A DNA stretch of 64,000 nucleotides from the NCBI RefSeq assembly GCF_018417535.1, contig NZ_CP070977.1, positions 2,480,001-2,544,000 of the forward strand, in the 5' to 3' direction. Below the pieces are notes generated by a model. It saw nothing but the letters and a program-made list of their open reading frames with translations, did not search any database and was not told where the DNA came from. This document shows positions 19,133 through 28,455 of this stretch, in pieces. Numbering within the stretch: the stretch's first letter is position 1; each line of letters begins with the position of its first letter. Position numbers and translations under genes: made by a program. This stretch comes from Burkholderia pyrrocinia. GTDB taxonomy: Bacteria; Pseudomonadota; Gammaproteobacteria; Burkholderiales; Burkholderiaceae.

Positions 19133-20479
19133 ATGCTTCTTGCAACGCGCTGCCCTCATTGCGACACCGTCTTCCGGCTGCAGCAGGAACAGCTCTCGCT
19201 GCATGAAGGGCTCGTGCGCTGCGGGCATTGCCACGAAGTCTTCAATGCGTCCGAATCGCTCGTTCCCGAGCACGCGCCGCAGCCCGGACCGGCCTTGACC
19301 GAAACGGCTGCCGCGCCGGACGGCGGCGACGCGCACCATCAGGCGCCGCCTGCACGGTTGTTCACCGCCGGCACACCGGCCGAGTCGCCGTCCGACGCCG
19401 ATTACAAGCCGGAAGGCTGGGACATGTGGGCGCCGTGGCTCGACGCCGGCGTCGATCCATCGCTGCAGCACAGCGTGCAGACCGTGCGCACCGAGCCGCT
19501 GGTGCCGCTCGCGCTCCCGTCCACCGACGCCGGCGTCGTGCACCTGTCGGGTACGCCCGCACCGTTCCCGTCCCCGACCGAGTTCGACGCATCCGCCGAC
19601 GCCGCGCACCCGGCCGAATCGCATTCGACGCAGACGGAACAGGAAACCGAAGCATCGCCCGCGCCTGTCGTGTCGCCCGTCGAGCGCGACCCGCGTGAAC
19701 CCCGCTTCGTCGCCCATATTCCGTCGGAAGCAGAAGCCGCTACCAAAGACTCCGAGCCGGCAGGCAACGCGCACTTCGCGGTGCCCGACGACGAGCGCGC
19801 TCCGCGCGAACCGCGTTTTGCATTCGCACCGGCGCCGGCCGTGACCGAAACCGGATCCGAACCCGACGCCGTAACCCGGCACGACAAAACACCTGCCGCG
19901 GCCACCGACACGCCCGCCGCGCCGTTCCCGGCCGCGCTGACCGACGACGATCGCCCGCACTTCGCCGTGACGCGCGAGACGCGCGCGCCGCAGCAGCGCG
20001 GGTTGCTCGGCGGCTTTTTCGGCGGCCTCGTCGCCGCGGCGCTGGCCGTGCTGCTCGTCGCGCAACTCGCGTGGTGGCAGCGCGAGACGCTGATGATCTA
20101 CTGGCCCGTGACGCAGGGCTGGTTCCGTCAGGCCTGCGCGCCGCTCGGCTGCACGGTCGCGCCGCCGCGCGCGATCGACGGCCTGCGGCTCGACGCGACC
20201 GACCTGCGCCAGCTCGACGGCCCGCGTGTGCTCGAGCTGAAGGTGCCGCTGACGAACCGCTACCGCGTCGCGCTCGCGTACCCGTCGCTCGAGCTGACGC
20301 TGCTCGACGACACCAATCACGTGACCGTGCGCCGCGTGCTCGCGCCGCGCGACTACGTGCGCCCGGGCACGCCGATCACCGCCGGGCTGCCGCCCGGCAC
20401 GACGCAGACGATGGTCGTCCGCCTCGAAACGAACGGCAAGCCCGCCTCGAATTTCCGCGTCCAGATCTTCTATCCGTGA
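19133..20479 (+). CDS. Zinc-ribbon and DUF3426 membrane protein
   Basis: This 448-residue protein has an N-terminal MJ0042-type zinc finger with cysteines 7, 10, 30 and 33 ([18 protein letters not shown]), a long Pro/Ala/Glu-rich low-complexity linker (about 50-280), one membrane segment near 291-313 and a C-terminal DUF3426 domain. The topology suggests a cytoplasmic zinc ribbon tethered to the inner membrane with a periplasmic domain. Function is unknown. It sits 45 bp after prmA, a neighbour relation I recall from other beta- and gammaproteobacteria. Confidence 0.85.
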   Translation: MLLATRCPHCDTVFRLQQEQLSLHEGLVRCGHCHEVFNASESLVPEHAPQPGPALTETAAAPDGGDAHHQAPPARLFTAGTPAESPSDADYKPEGWDMWAPWLDAGVDPSLQHSVQTVRTEPLVPLALPSTDAGVVHLSGTPAPFPSPTEFDASADAAHPAESHSTQTEQETEASPAPVVSPVERDPREPRFVAHIPSEAEAATKDSEPAGNAHFAVPDDERAPREPRFAFAPAPAVTETGSEPDAVTRHDKTPAAATDTPAAPFPAALTDDDRPHFAVTRETRAPQQRGLLGGFFGGLVAAALAVLLVAQLAWWQRETLMIYWPVTQGWFRQACAPLGCTVAPPRAIDGLRLDATDLRQLDGPRVLELKVPLTNRYRVALAYPSLELTLLDDTNHVTVRRVLAPRDYVRPGTPITAGLPPGTTQTMVVRLETNGKPASNFRVQIFYP

Positions 20480-20552
20480 CGCGCCGCGGCGCGCGCATGC
20501 GCGCCCGTCTCAACCCGCGCGCCCGAGCGGCGCGCTATTTCGGAGCACGAAC

Positions 20553-21056
20553 ATGAGCAAAGTTACGCTGGGTGGCAACCCGATCGATCTCGCCGGCACG
20601 TTCCCGGCCGTCGGCGCGCAAGCGGCCGATTTCAAGCTGGTCGGCAAGGACCTCGCCGACCTGTCGCTCGCCAGCTTCGCCGGCAAGCGCAAGGTGCTGA
20701 ACATCGTGCCGAGCCTCGACACGCCGACCTGCGCGACGTCGACCCGCAAGTTCAACGAAGCCGCGTCGTCGCTCGACAACACGGTCGTGGTCGTCGTGTC
20801 CGCCGACCTGCCGTTCGCTGCCACGCGCTTCTGCACGACCGAAGGCCTCGCGAACGTCGTGACGGCTTCGACGTTCCGCACCGGCCGCGCATTCGCGAAC
20901 GCATACGGCGTCGACGTGACGAGCGGCCCGCTGAACGGCCTGACCGCACGTGCCGTCGTCGTGCTCGACGCGCAGGACAAGGTGATCCACGCGGAACTGG
21001 TCGGCGAAATCAAGGACGAGCCGAACTACGACGCCGCGCTCGCCGCACTGAAGTAA
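20553..21056 (+). CDS. tpx: Thiol peroxidase
   Basis: Tpx is an atypical two-Cys peroxiredoxin reducing alkyl and hydrogen peroxides with thioredoxin. The 167-residue protein has the peroxidatic Cys60 in [13 protein letters not shown] and the resolving Cys94 in FCTTEGL, at the family-typical spacing. The Tpx-style N-terminus [12 protein letters not shown] and length agree. A second, different peroxiredoxin is encoded at 55.9 kb. Confidence 0.96.
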   Translation: MSKVTLGGNPIDLAGTFPAVGAQAADFKLVGKDLADLSLASFAGKRKVLNIVPSLDTPTCATSTRKFNEAASSLDNTVVVVVSADLPFAATRFCTTEGLANVVTASTFRTGRAFANAYGVDVTSGPLNGLTARAVVVLDAQDKVIHAELVGEIKDEPNYDAALAALK

Positions 21057-21141
21057 GCTTTCTCCCGCTTTCCCCTGCCGCGCCGCGCCCTTCGCGCGGC
21101 GCTGTCGCGCAGGGTCCCTCATTTCTACAGGAACGCACACC

Positions 21142-22080
21142 TTGGCTACGCTGATTTGCGGCTCGATCGCCTACGACTCCATCATGACCTTCGAAGGGCG
21201 GTTCCGCGAGCACATCCTGCCCGACCAGGTGCACCTCATCAACCTGAGCTTCCTCGTGCCGACGATGCGCCGCGAATTCGGCGGCTGCGCGGGCAACATC
21301 GCGTACGCGCTGCACCTGCTCGGCGGCGATGCGCGCATGATGGGGACGATGGGCGCGCTCGACGCGCAGCCGTATCTCGACCGGCTCGACCAGCTCGGCC
21401 TGCGCCGCGACCACGTTCGCGTGTTGCCCGATACGTACACGGCGCAAGCGATGATCACGACCGATCTCGACAACAACCAGATCACTGCGTTCCACCCCGG
21501 CGCGATGATGCAGTCGCACCTGAACCATGCCGGCGACACGCCGGACATCAAGCTCGCGATCGTCGGCCCCGACGGCTTCGACGGGATGGTGCAGCACGTG
21601 GAAGAGCTCGCCAAGGCCGGTGTGCCGTTCGTGTTCGATCCGGGCCAGGGCCTGCCGCTGTTCGACGGTGCGACGCTGCGCCGCAGCATTGAACTTGCGA
21701 CCTATGTCGCGGTCAACGACTACGAGGCCAAGCTGGTGAGCGACAAAACGGGATGGTCCGAAGACGAAATCGCCAGCCGGGTCGACGCCCTCGTCATTAC
21801 GCGTGGCGAGCACGGCGCGACCATCCGCCACAAGCAGGGCACGGAGCAGATTCCGGTCGTGCCGGCCGAGCGCATCGCCGATCCGACCGGCTGCGGCGAT
21901 GCCTTCCGGGGCGGCCTGCTGTACGGCATCGAGAATGGCCTCGACTGGGCAACCACGGGCCGCCTCGCGAGCCTGATGGGCTCGATCAAGATCGCCCACC
22001 AGGGGCCCCAGACTTACGTACTGACGCGCGCTGAAATCGACGCGCGCTTCGAGGCTGCATTCGGTTACAGTCTCAAATGA
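21142..22080 (+). CDS. PfkB-family nucleoside (adenosine-type) kinase
   Basis: This 312-residue ribokinase-superfamily kinase has FGGCAGNIAYAL near residues 46-57 and the catalytic signature DPTGCGDAFRGG with general-base Asp253. It closely resembles, from memory, the broad-specificity nucleoside kinase of Burkholderia thailandensis and the Cupriavidus protein named CbhK, so ATP-dependent phosphorylation of adenosine/inosine-type nucleosides is the likely reaction. Start is TTG at 21142 with AGGAAC nine bases upstream. The lipoprotein gene follows 19 bp downstream. Confidence 0.88.
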   Translation: MATLICGSIAYDSIMTFEGRFREHILPDQVHLINLSFLVPTMRREFGGCAGNIAYALHLLGGDARMMGTMGALDAQPYLDRLDQLGLRRDHVRVLPDTYTAQAMITTDLDNNQITAFHPGAMMQSHLNHAGDTPDIKLAIVGPDGFDGMVQHVEELAKAGVPFVFDPGQGLPLFDGATLRRSIELATYVAVNDYEAKLVSDKTGWSEDEIASRVDALVITRGEHGATIRHKQGTEQIPVVPAERIADPTGCGDAFRGGLLYGIENGLDWATTGRLASLMGSIKIAHQGPQTYVLTRAEIDARFEAAFGYSLK

Positions 22081-22099
22081 ATATTGTGGGAGAGCAAAG

Positions 22100-22573
22100 A
22101 TGTTGACGAAAAAAACCCTCACGCTCGCGGCCATGCTGACGGCTACACTGACCCTCGCCGGCTGCTTCACGGCACCCGGTTCGGCAGATGTCTATAGCGT
22201 CGGCCAGGCGCAACGCGAACAAACGGTCCGCATGGGCGTGGTCGAAAGCGTCCGTGCGGTGCGCATCCAGTCCGACGGCGGCGGCAGCGCGATCGGCACG
22301 CTCGGCGGCGGCGCCCTCGGCGCGGTCGCAGGCAGCGCGATCGGCGGCGGCAAGGGATCGATCCTGACGGCGATCGCCGGCGGTCTCGTCGGCGCGGTCG
22401 CGGGCAACGCGGTCGGCGAAAACCTCAGCACGGCGAACGGTGTCGAAATCACCGTGCGCCTCGACAACGGCGACCTGCGTTCGATCACGCAGGCAGCAAG
22501 CGGCGAAGCGTTCCGCGCCGGCGAGCGTGTGCGACTGCTGTCGAGCGGCGGCGTCACGCGCGTCACGCACTAA
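22100..22573 (+). CDS. Glycine-zipper outer-membrane lipoprotein (SlyB/17-kDa type)
   Basis: This 157-residue protein has a lipobox LAGC (Cys22) and a glycine-zipper segment (about residues 60-108) with alternating Gly/Ala pairs such as GGGALGAVAGSAIGGG, followed by a small beta-rich C-terminal region. It matches the Rickettsia 17-kDa antigen/SlyB family, associated with outer-membrane stability. It probably shares the transcript of the kinase gene and is followed by a strong terminator at 22610-22642. Confidence 0.88.
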   Translation: MLTKKTLTLAAMLTATLTLAGCFTAPGSADVYSVGQAQREQTVRMGVVESVRAVRIQSDGGGSAIGTLGGGALGAVAGSAIGGGKGSILTAIAGGLVGAVAGNAVGENLSTANGVEITVRLDNGDLRSITQAASGEAFRAGERVRLLSSGGVTRVTH

Positions 22574-22609
22574 CCAGGTACCTCAGCACGCGGCGCAAGC
22601 CGCGGTCGA

Positions 22610-22642
22610 ACGCATGTGCGAAGCTGCACATGCGTTTTTTTT
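22610..22642 (+). terminator. Rho-independent terminator after the glycine-zipper gene
   Basis: Perfect 10-bp stem (22610-22619 with 22626-22635), 6-nt loop, and an eight-T run at 22635-22642. Confidence 0.85.
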
Positions 22643-22691
22643 CGTCCGTACTCGCCGCGGCCGGCACATGGGCGAATACGGACGAAAAAAA
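22636..22691. repeat. 21-bp near-perfect inverted repeat linking two convergent terminators
   Basis: The arms 22636-22656 and 22671-22691 are complementary at 20 of 21 positions and include the T-run of the plus-strand terminator and the A-run of the minus-strand one. The loop is 14 nt. The arms may arise from duplication of a terminator tail. Confidence 0.65.
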
Positions 22692-22718
22692 TCCCGCCAC
22701 CTGAGCCAGATGGCGGGA
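22684..22718 (-). terminator. Rho-independent terminator of the histone H1-like gene
   Basis: On the minus strand an 8-bp GC stem (22711-22718 with 22692-22699) is followed by a seven-base U-tract (22685-22691). The histone-like gene ends about 70 bp upstream in transcription order. Confidence 0.8.
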
Positions 22719-22722
22719 CTGA

Positions 22723-22740
22723 TTGAGTAGCGCTACTCAA
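22723..22740. repeat. Perfect 18-bp palindrome
   Basis: TTGAGTAGCGCTACTCAA is an exact palindrome between the histone-like stop and its terminator. It could be a protein-binding site or an extra stem in the 3' UTR; no family is recognised. Confidence 0.6.
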
Positions 22741-22786
22741 CCCACGGACACCACGTGAGTGCCCGGGTGGTACTGGTCAGCCGCGA

Positions 22787-23449
22787 TTACGGACGGCTGC
22801 CGGTCGGGAACGGCCATGCCGCTGCCGGATTGAGCGCGGTCTTCACGCCCGATGCCGGCGCAACCGATGCGGTCGACGCGGTCGTTGCCGGCGCAGCCTT
22901 CTTCACGACAGCCTTCTTCGGAGCAGCAGCCTTCTTCGCCGGAGCCGGAGCAGCAGCTTTCTTCGCCGGGGCAGCAGCCTTCTTCGCAGGGGCAGCCTTC
23001 TTGGCGGGCGCAGCCTTCTTCGCAGCAGCCTTCTTCGCAGGCGCAGCCTTCTTCGCAGCAGCCTTCTTGGCAGGCGCGGCCTTCTTCGCAGCAGCCTTCT
23101 TCGCCGGTGCGGCCTTCTTCGCAGCAACCTTCTTCACTGCGACTTTCTTCGCTGCAACCTTCTTCGCAGCGGCCTTCTTGGCCGGCGCTGCCTTCTTCGC
23201 AGCAACCTTCTTCACTGCGACCTTCTTGGCTGCAACCTTCTTCGTTGCGACCTTCTTTGCCGCGACCTTCTTCGCAGCGGCCTTCTTGGCCGGTGCTGCC
23301 TTCTTCGCGGCAACCTTCTTCACCGCGACCTTCTTCGCAGCAACCTTCTTCACCGCAGCGGCCTTCTTCGCCGGAGCAGCAGCCTTCTTCGCAACGGTCT
23401 TCTTGGCAGCAACCTTCTTAGCAGCCGGTTTCTTCTTGGCGGTAGCCAT
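22787..23449 (-). CDS. Histone H1-like Lys/Ala-rich DNA-binding protein (HctB-type)
   Basis: This 220-residue protein is almost entirely Lys, Ala, Pro and Val, built of degenerate 5-6 residue units such as AAKKV and APAKK from about residue 5 to 185, with a short non-repetitive C-terminus. Composition matches histone H1-like nucleoid proteins (HctB/AlgP type) that bind DNA through many lysines. Start ATG 23447-23449 has AAGGAGAAC upstream. Repeat number is likely variable between strains because the DNA itself is repetitive. Confidence 0.88.
   Translation of the reverse strand: MATAKKKPAAKKVAAKKTVAKKAAAPAKKAAAVKKVAAKKVAVKKVAAKKAAPAKKAAAKKVAAKKVATKKVAAKKVAVKKVAAKKAAPAKKAAAKKVAAKKVAVKKVAAKKAAPAKKAAAKKAAPAKKAAAKKAAPAKKAAAKKAAPAKKAAPAKKAAAPAKKAAAPAPAKKAAAPKKAVVKKAAPATTASTASVAPASGVKTALNPAAAWPFPTGSRP
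22894..23437. repeat. Degenerate tandem repeats encoding Lys/Ala-rich units
   Basis: Short GCC/CTT-rich units recur dozens of times within the histone H1-like gene (for example copies of TTCTTCGCAGCAGCC and TTCTTCACTGCGAC). The array is coding in the minus frame and prone to slippage. Confidence 0.75.
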
Positions 23450-23886
23450 GTTGTTCTCCTTCAGGTTCAGATGAGAGTCAGTTCAAACTACACCCTTCGT
23501 CAAAACCCGCTTCCCGCGGACGCTGTTCAGGACGTGCGCTTCGAAGCGGGCTATTCATCGGCGTACGCGGATACCACGCGCTTACGCTAATGAATACGGT
23601 ATGGCGCGCGTGACCACCCGGCCTCGCGCGCCAAATCAAGTCGGTAGCCGGCGCACCTCGCGCCGCTACCCCTAATCGCTTGATCAAGCGGACCGCCACA
23701 CGGCCGTCCGCTTTATCCGGAGGGAAGTTTGCCCATCCCACTGAAGGGTTCGCAAAGTGCCGGTCGTATCGTTGGGCCGTTAAGGCACCGGGCATGCTTT
23801 GCATCAGGCGTTCTTGCTCCTAAACCTTGGGCCGGGACCGAGAGGCCGCCGGCTGCTCCATCATGTAACGGGTTCGCTGCTGCGGG
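23450..23886. other. 437-bp non-coding region with successive hairpins between nrdB and the histone-like gene
   Basis: Inverted repeats are seen at 23506-23513/23543-23550 (8 bp), 23552-23558/23590-23596 (7 bp), 23603-23610/23625-23632 (8 bp), 23643-23654/23660-23670 (11 bp with one bulge), and 23686-23697/23702-23713 (11 of 12 bp), plus a palindrome CGCTTGATCAAGCG at 23677-23690. On the minus strand the first pair reads GAAGCGGGTTTT, terminator-like. This could be an nrdB 3' UTR, the histone-gene leader, or a structured small RNA. No convincing protein frame is present. Confidence 0.5.
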
Positions 23887-25098
23887 TTATTCCCAGGACA
23901 GCGCGCCCCCCGTCTGATACTCGATCACACGCGTCTCGAAGAAGTTGCGTTCCTTCTTCAGGTCGATCATCTCGCTCATCCACGGGAACGGGTTTTCCTC
24001 GTTCGGGTACAGCGGATCGAGGCCGATCTGCTGGCAACGGCGGTTGCTGATGAAGCGCAGATAGCTCTTGAACATCGACGCGTTCAAACCCAGCACGCCG
24101 CGCGGCATCGTGTCCTCGGCGTAGCGGTATTCGAGTTCGACAGCCTGCTTGAACAGCTCGCGGATCTCGGCGCGGAATTCCACGGTCCAGAGATGCGGGT
24201 TCTCGAGCTTGATCTGGTTGATCAGGTCGATGCCGAAGTTGCAGTGCATCGACTCGTCGCGCAGGATGTACTGATATTGCTCTGCAGCACCCGTCATCTT
24301 GTTCTGGCGGCCGAGCGCGAGGATCTGCGTGAACCCGACATAGAAGAACAGGCCTTCCATGATGCAGGCGAACACGATCAGCGACTTCAGCAGCTTCTGA
24401 TCCGCTTCGAGCGTGCCGGTCTTGAAGGCCGGGTCCGTCAGCGTGTGGATGAACGGAATCAGGAATTCGTCCTTCGCGCGGATCGACGTGACCTCGTGGT
24501 ACGCGTTGAAGATCTCGCCTTCGTCGAGACCGAGCGATTCGACAATGTATTGGTACGCGTGCGTGTGGATCGCCTCTTCGAACGCCTGGCGCAGCAGGAA
24601 CTGCCGGCACTCGGGCGCCGTGATGTGGCGGTACGTGCCGAGCACGATGTTGTTCGCCGCGAGCGAATCGGCCGTCACGAAGAAGCCGAGGTTGCGCTTC
24701 ACGATGCGGCGCTCGTCCTCGGTCAGACCGTTCGGGTCCTTCCACAGAGCGATGTCGCGGGACATGTTGATTTCCTGCGGCATCCAGTGGTTCGCGCAAC
24801 CGGCCAGATACTTTTCCCACGCCCACTTGTACTTGAACGGCACCAGCTGATTGACGTCAGTCTGGCCGTTGATGATGCGCTTGTCGGCGACATTGACCCG
24901 CGCTTCCGAACCGCCGGCGGGAACTGCCGATGCTTGCGGCGGCACCGCAAGATCGCCTTCGAAAATGTCGCGGACCTGATGGGCGGCAGGCGACGCAGCC
25001 TGCATTCCGACAGCCACTCCTGCGGGGGCGCGCATCGCATTGTGCTGCGCTCCGCTCGCGGGAGTTACGGCAGTCTTCTCGTCATCCCAGTTGAGCAT
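23887..25098 (-). CDS. nrdB: Class Ia ribonucleotide reductase beta subunit
   Basis: NrdB houses the di-iron centre and tyrosyl radical needed by NrdA. The 403-residue protein contains ferritin-like helices with iron ligands in [27 protein letters not shown] and [11 protein letters not shown]. The first about 75 residues are a longer, low-complexity N-terminus than in E. coli NrdB (376). Start ATG 25096-25098. It lies 363 bp downstream of nrdA on the same strand. Confidence 0.95.
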   Translation of the reverse strand: MLNWDDEKTAVTPASGAQHNAMRAPAGVAVGMQAASPAAHQVRDIFEGDLAVPPQASAVPAGGSEARVNVADKRIINGQTDVNQLVPFKYKWAWEKYLAGCANHWMPQEINMSRDIALWKDPNGLTEDERRIVKRNLGFFVTADSLAANNIVLGTYRHITAPECRQFLLRQAFEEAIHTHAYQYIVESLGLDEGEIFNAYHEVTSIRAKDEFLIPFIHTLTDPAFKTGTLEADQKLLKSLIVFACIMEGLFFYVGFTQILALGRQNKMTGAAEQYQYILRDESMHCNFGIDLINQIKLENPHLWTVEFRAEIRELFKQAVELEYRYAEDTMPRGVLGLNASMFKSYLRFISNRRCQQIGLDPLYPNEENPFPWMSEMIDLKKERNFFETRVIEYQTGGALSWE

Positions 25099-25461
25099 AA
25101 ATTCTCACCATCAATTTAGAACGGTTTGTACCATCTTTTCCTGAGCGATAAAAGGGTTCGCTCACGAAAAATCCTTTTTTCGATTCGCGTTGCGACCTCG
25201 ATACAACACTTTGAGCAACGCATCGTCGTTCATGCAGCGCGCGACGTGTGTCGCGCGTGTATCGCGAGGTGCGCTCGACGCATCGAACGCTGATCGAAAC
25301 GCGACGTCGTCGGGGATGTTTCGATCGCTTGTCACTGCCTGCAACGCAGGTGCCGCGTTACAGATTCCTTATCATTTTTTTAGTTGAGAGCGGCGCACAC
25401 TTCAACCTCGATCGGTCATCGTGTGCGCCGCCCGGCACATCTTCAGGTCAGGCGCGCTGCG
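25099..25461. other. 363-bp nrdA-nrdB intergenic region
   Basis: It holds an 11-bp perfect inverted repeat close to the nrdA stop and an AT-rich stretch near nrdB. A separate nrdB promoter is plausible but no clean -35/-10 pair is seen. No reading frame is convincing. Confidence 0.45.
25390..25431 (-). terminator. Inverted repeat after nrdA, possible attenuator or terminator
   Basis: Arms 25390-25400 and 25421-25431 are perfectly complementary (11 bp) with a 20-nt loop, 30 bp past the nrdA stop. There is no U-run directly after the stem, so it may only attenuate read-through into nrdB. Confidence 0.4.
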
Positions 25462-28455
25462 TTACTGGCACGCTTCGCATTCGTCGAAGCCCGGATCGCC
25501 CGGACGCATCGTGCACACCGGACCGTCGGCCTCGACCGGCGCGAGTGCCGGCGCTGCGCTGATCGCACCCGACGACGCATCGCCGCCCGCCGCACCGAAG
25601 CCGCCTGCAGCGCCTTGCGCGCCGCCGCTGCTCGAACCGCCACCCGTCGGCACTGCGTTCAGCGCGCCGTGTGCGACCGTCGACTTCTCGACGTGCGTCG
25701 CCGCCATCGTGCGGAGGTAGTAGGTCGTCTTCAGGCCGCGCAGCCATGCGAGCTTGTAGACCTCGTCGAGCTTCTTGCCCGACGCGCCGCCCATGTAGAT
25801 GTTCAGCGACTGCGCCTGGTCGATCCACTTCTGGCGACGCGATGCCGCTTCGACCAGCCACGTCGGATCGACTTCGAACGCGGTCGCGTAGATCGCGCGC
25901 AGGTCGGCCGGGATGCGGTCGATGCGCGACAGCATGCCGTCGAAGTACTTCAGGTCGGCGACCATCACCTCGTCCCACAGGCCGCGATCCTTCAGGTCGC
26001 GAACGAGGTACTCGTTCACCACCGTGAATTCGCCCGACAGGTTCGACTTCACGTACAGGTTCTGGAAGGTCGGCTCGATGCATGCCGACACGCCGATGAT
26101 GTTCGAGATCGTCGCCGTCGGCGCGATCGCGACGCAGTTCGAGTTGCGCATGCCGTGCGCGGCGATCCGCGAACGCAGCGTCGTCCAGTCGAGCGACTCG
26201 GACGTGTCGACCTCGACGTAGCCGCCACGCGCTTCGGCCAGCAGCTTCAGCGTGTCCTGCGGGAGGATGCCGCGATCCCACAGCGAGCCGCGGTAGCTCG
26301 AGTAGCGGCCGCGCTCCTCGGCCAGCTCGGTCGACGCGTGGTACGCGTAGTAGCAGACCGCTTCCATCGAACGGTCGGCGAACTCGACCGCCGCTTCCGA
26401 CGCGTACGGCGTGCGCAGCAGGTGCAGGCAGTCCTGGAAGCCCATGATGCCCATGCCGACCGGACGGTGCTTCAGGTTCGAGTTACGCGCCTTCGGCACC
26501 GCGTAGTAGTTGATGTCGATCACGTTGTCGAGCATGCGCATCGCGACGCTGATCGTGCGCTTCAGCTTGTCGTGGTCGAGCGCGTAGCTGCCGTCGGCCT
26601 GCTTCACCAGGTGGGCGACGAGGTTCACCGAGCCGAGGTTGCACACCGCGATTTCGGTGTCGCTCGTGTTCAGCGTGATTTCCGTGCACAGGTTCGACGA
26701 GTGGACGACGCCGACGTGCTGCTGCGGCGAGCGCACGTTGCACGGATCCTTGAACGTGATCCACGGGTGGCCCGTCTCGAACAGCATGCCGAGCATCTTG
26801 CGCCAGAGTTGCGCCGCCGGGATCTTCTTGAACAGCTTGATCTCGCCGCGCGCGACCTTCTCTTCGTAAACCGTGTAAGCCTTCTCGAAATCGGCGCCGA
26901 ACTTGTCGTGCAGGTCCGGGCAGGTCGACGGCGAGAACAGCGTCCAGTCGGTGCCTTCCATCACGCGCTTCATGAACAGGTCGGGAATCCAGTTCGCCGT
27001 GTTCATGTCGTGCGTACGGCGGCGATCGTCGCCCGTGTTCTTGCGCAGCTCGAGGAATTCCTCGATGTCGAGGTGCCAGGATTCGAGGTACGCGCAGACC
27101 GCGCCCTTGCGCTTGCCGCCCTGGTTGACCGCGACGGCCGTGTCGTTCACGACCTTCAGGAACGGCACCACGCCTTGCGACTTGCCGTTCGTGCCCTTGA
27201 TATGCGAGCCGAGTGCGCGCACACGGGTCCAGTCGTTGCCGAGACCACCGGCGAACTTCGACAGCAGCGCGTTTTCCTTCAGCGCTTCATAGATGCCGTC
27301 GAGATCGTCCGCGACCGTCGTCAGGTAGCACGACGACAGTTGCGAGCGGTGGGTGCCCGAGTTGAACAGCGTCGGCGTCGAGCTCATGAAGTCGAAGCTC
27401 GACAGCACGTTGTAGAACTCGATCGCGCGCGTTTCGCGGTCGATCTCGTTCAGCGACAGGCCCATCGCGACGCGCATGAAGAATGCCTGCGGCATTTCGA
27501 TGCGGGTGCCGTCGACGTGCAGGAAGTAACGGTCGTACAGCGTCTGCAGGCCGAGGTAGCCGAACTGCATGTCGCGGTTCGCGTCGAGCGCTGCGCCGAG
27601 GCGCGCCAGGTCGAACTGCAGCAGCTTGTCGTCGAGCAGGCCGGCGTCGACGCCGCGCTTCAGGAACTGCGGGAAGTATTCCGCGTAACGGGCCGACATC
27701 TCGGCCTGCAGGACTTCCTCGCCGAGGATCTCGCGGCGGATCGTGTGCAGCAGGATGCGGGCCGTGACCTGGCTGTATGCCGGGTCCTTCTCGATCATCG
27801 TGCGCGCAGCGAGGATCGCCGAGTCGTAGACCTGGCTCATCGGCACGCCGTCGTACAGGTTCTTCACCGTCTCCGCGACGATCGGCTCAGGGTTAACCGC
27901 AGCGCCGAGGCCATCGCACGACGACACGATCAGCGCGCGCAGCGCGTTCAGGTCGAGCGGACGCGACACGCCGTTGTCGACGACGTTGATGCCGGTGCTC
28001 GACTCGCCGCCTGCCGCCGCTGCTTCCTCGCCCGCATGCTGGCGCTCGAGGTGACGCTTCTCGCGATACAGCACGTACGCACGCGCGACGTTGTGCTCGC
28101 CGCCGCGCATCAGCGCGAGTTCGACCTGGTCCTGGATGTCTTCGATATGGAACGTACCGCCGTTCGGGCGGCTGCGCACGAGCGCGCGCACGACGTTGTG
28201 CGTCAGTTGTTCGACCTGCTCGCGCACGCGCGCCGATGCCGCGCCCTGCCCGCCGTTGACGGCCAGGAAAGCCTTGGTCACCGCGATCGCGATCTTCGAA
28301 GGCTCGAACGACACTACGCTGCCGTTGCGGCGGATCACCTTGTAGTCGGCGAACGTGGCCTGCGGCGCGAGCGCCTGCGCGCCCTGTTCGGTCCCGCCGA
28401 GCGGACGGCTCGAGGCGCTCTCGTACTGGGACGTCGCGTTGTCGGTGGTTTGCAT
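25462..28455 (-). CDS. nrdA: Class Ia ribonucleotide reductase alpha subunit
   Basis: NrdA reduces ribonucleoside diphosphates. The 997-residue protein is much longer than E. coli NrdA (761). It has an N-terminal ATP-cone (about residues 28-125, KVIRRNGSVVSFEPSKI) and a second cone-like segment (about 150-220) as in Pseudomonas aeruginosa NrdA. Catalytic residues are visible: SQLSSCYL (Cys225 equivalent), NLCTEI (Cys439/Glu441 equivalents), AVCNLGS (Cys462 equivalent), TTYYLRTMA (Tyr730/731 equivalents) and the C-terminal ECEACQ redox tail. Start ATG 28453-28455 has AGGAG upstream; the long in-frame extension is untranslated leader. Two NrdR boxes control the promoter. Confidence 0.96.
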   Translation of the reverse strand: MQTTDNATSQYESASSRPLGGTEQGAQALAPQATFADYKVIRRNGSVVSFEPSKIAIAVTKAFLAVNGGQGAASARVREQVEQLTHNVVRALVRSRPNGGTFHIEDIQDQVELALMRGGEHNVARAYVLYREKRHLERQHAGEEAAAAGGESSTGINVVDNGVSRPLDLNALRALIVSSCDGLGAAVNPEPIVAETVKNLYDGVPMSQVYDSAILAARTMIEKDPAYSQVTARILLHTIRREILGEEVLQAEMSARYAEYFPQFLKRGVDAGLLDDKLLQFDLARLGAALDANRDMQFGYLGLQTLYDRYFLHVDGTRIEMPQAFFMRVAMGLSLNEIDRETRAIEFYNVLSSFDFMSSTPTLFNSGTHRSQLSSCYLTTVADDLDGIYEALKENALLSKFAGGLGNDWTRVRALGSHIKGTNGKSQGVVPFLKVVNDTAVAVNQGGKRKGAVCAYLESWHLDIEEFLELRKNTGDDRRRTHDMNTANWIPDLFMKRVMEGTDWTLFSPSTCPDLHDKFGADFEKAYTVYEEKVARGEIKLFKKIPAAQLWRKMLGMLFETGHPWITFKDPCNVRSPQQHVGVVHSSNLCTEITLNTSDTEIAVCNLGSVNLVAHLVKQADGSYALDHDKLKRTISVAMRMLDNVIDINYYAVPKARNSNLKHRPVGMGIMGFQDCLHLLRTPYASEAAVEFADRSMEAVCYYAYHASTELAEERGRYSSYRGSLWDRGILPQDTLKLLAEARGGYVEVDTSESLDWTTLRSRIAAHGMRNSNCVAIAPTATISNIIGVSACIEPTFQNLYVKSNLSGEFTVVNEYLVRDLKDRGLWDEVMVADLKYFDGMLSRIDRIPADLRAIYATAFEVDPTWLVEAASRRQKWIDQAQSLNIYMGGASGKKLDEVYKLAWLRGLKTTYYLRTMAATHVEKSTVAHGALNAVPTGGGSSSGGAQGAAGGFGAAGGDASSGAISAAPALAPVEADGPVCTMRPGDPGFDECEACQ

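Noticed and set aside
22894..23437. Repeat array considered as CRISPR
   Set aside because: Units are short, contiguous, coding and lack spacers.
22755..23474. Plus-strand Phe/Ala-rich frame opposite the histone-like gene
   Set aside because: It is the antisense of the Lys/Ala repeats and has no ribosome site.
23478..23804. Minus-strand frame of 108 residues in the nrdB-histone gap
   Set aside because: No ribosome site or family, and it crosses several hairpins; more probably non-coding.
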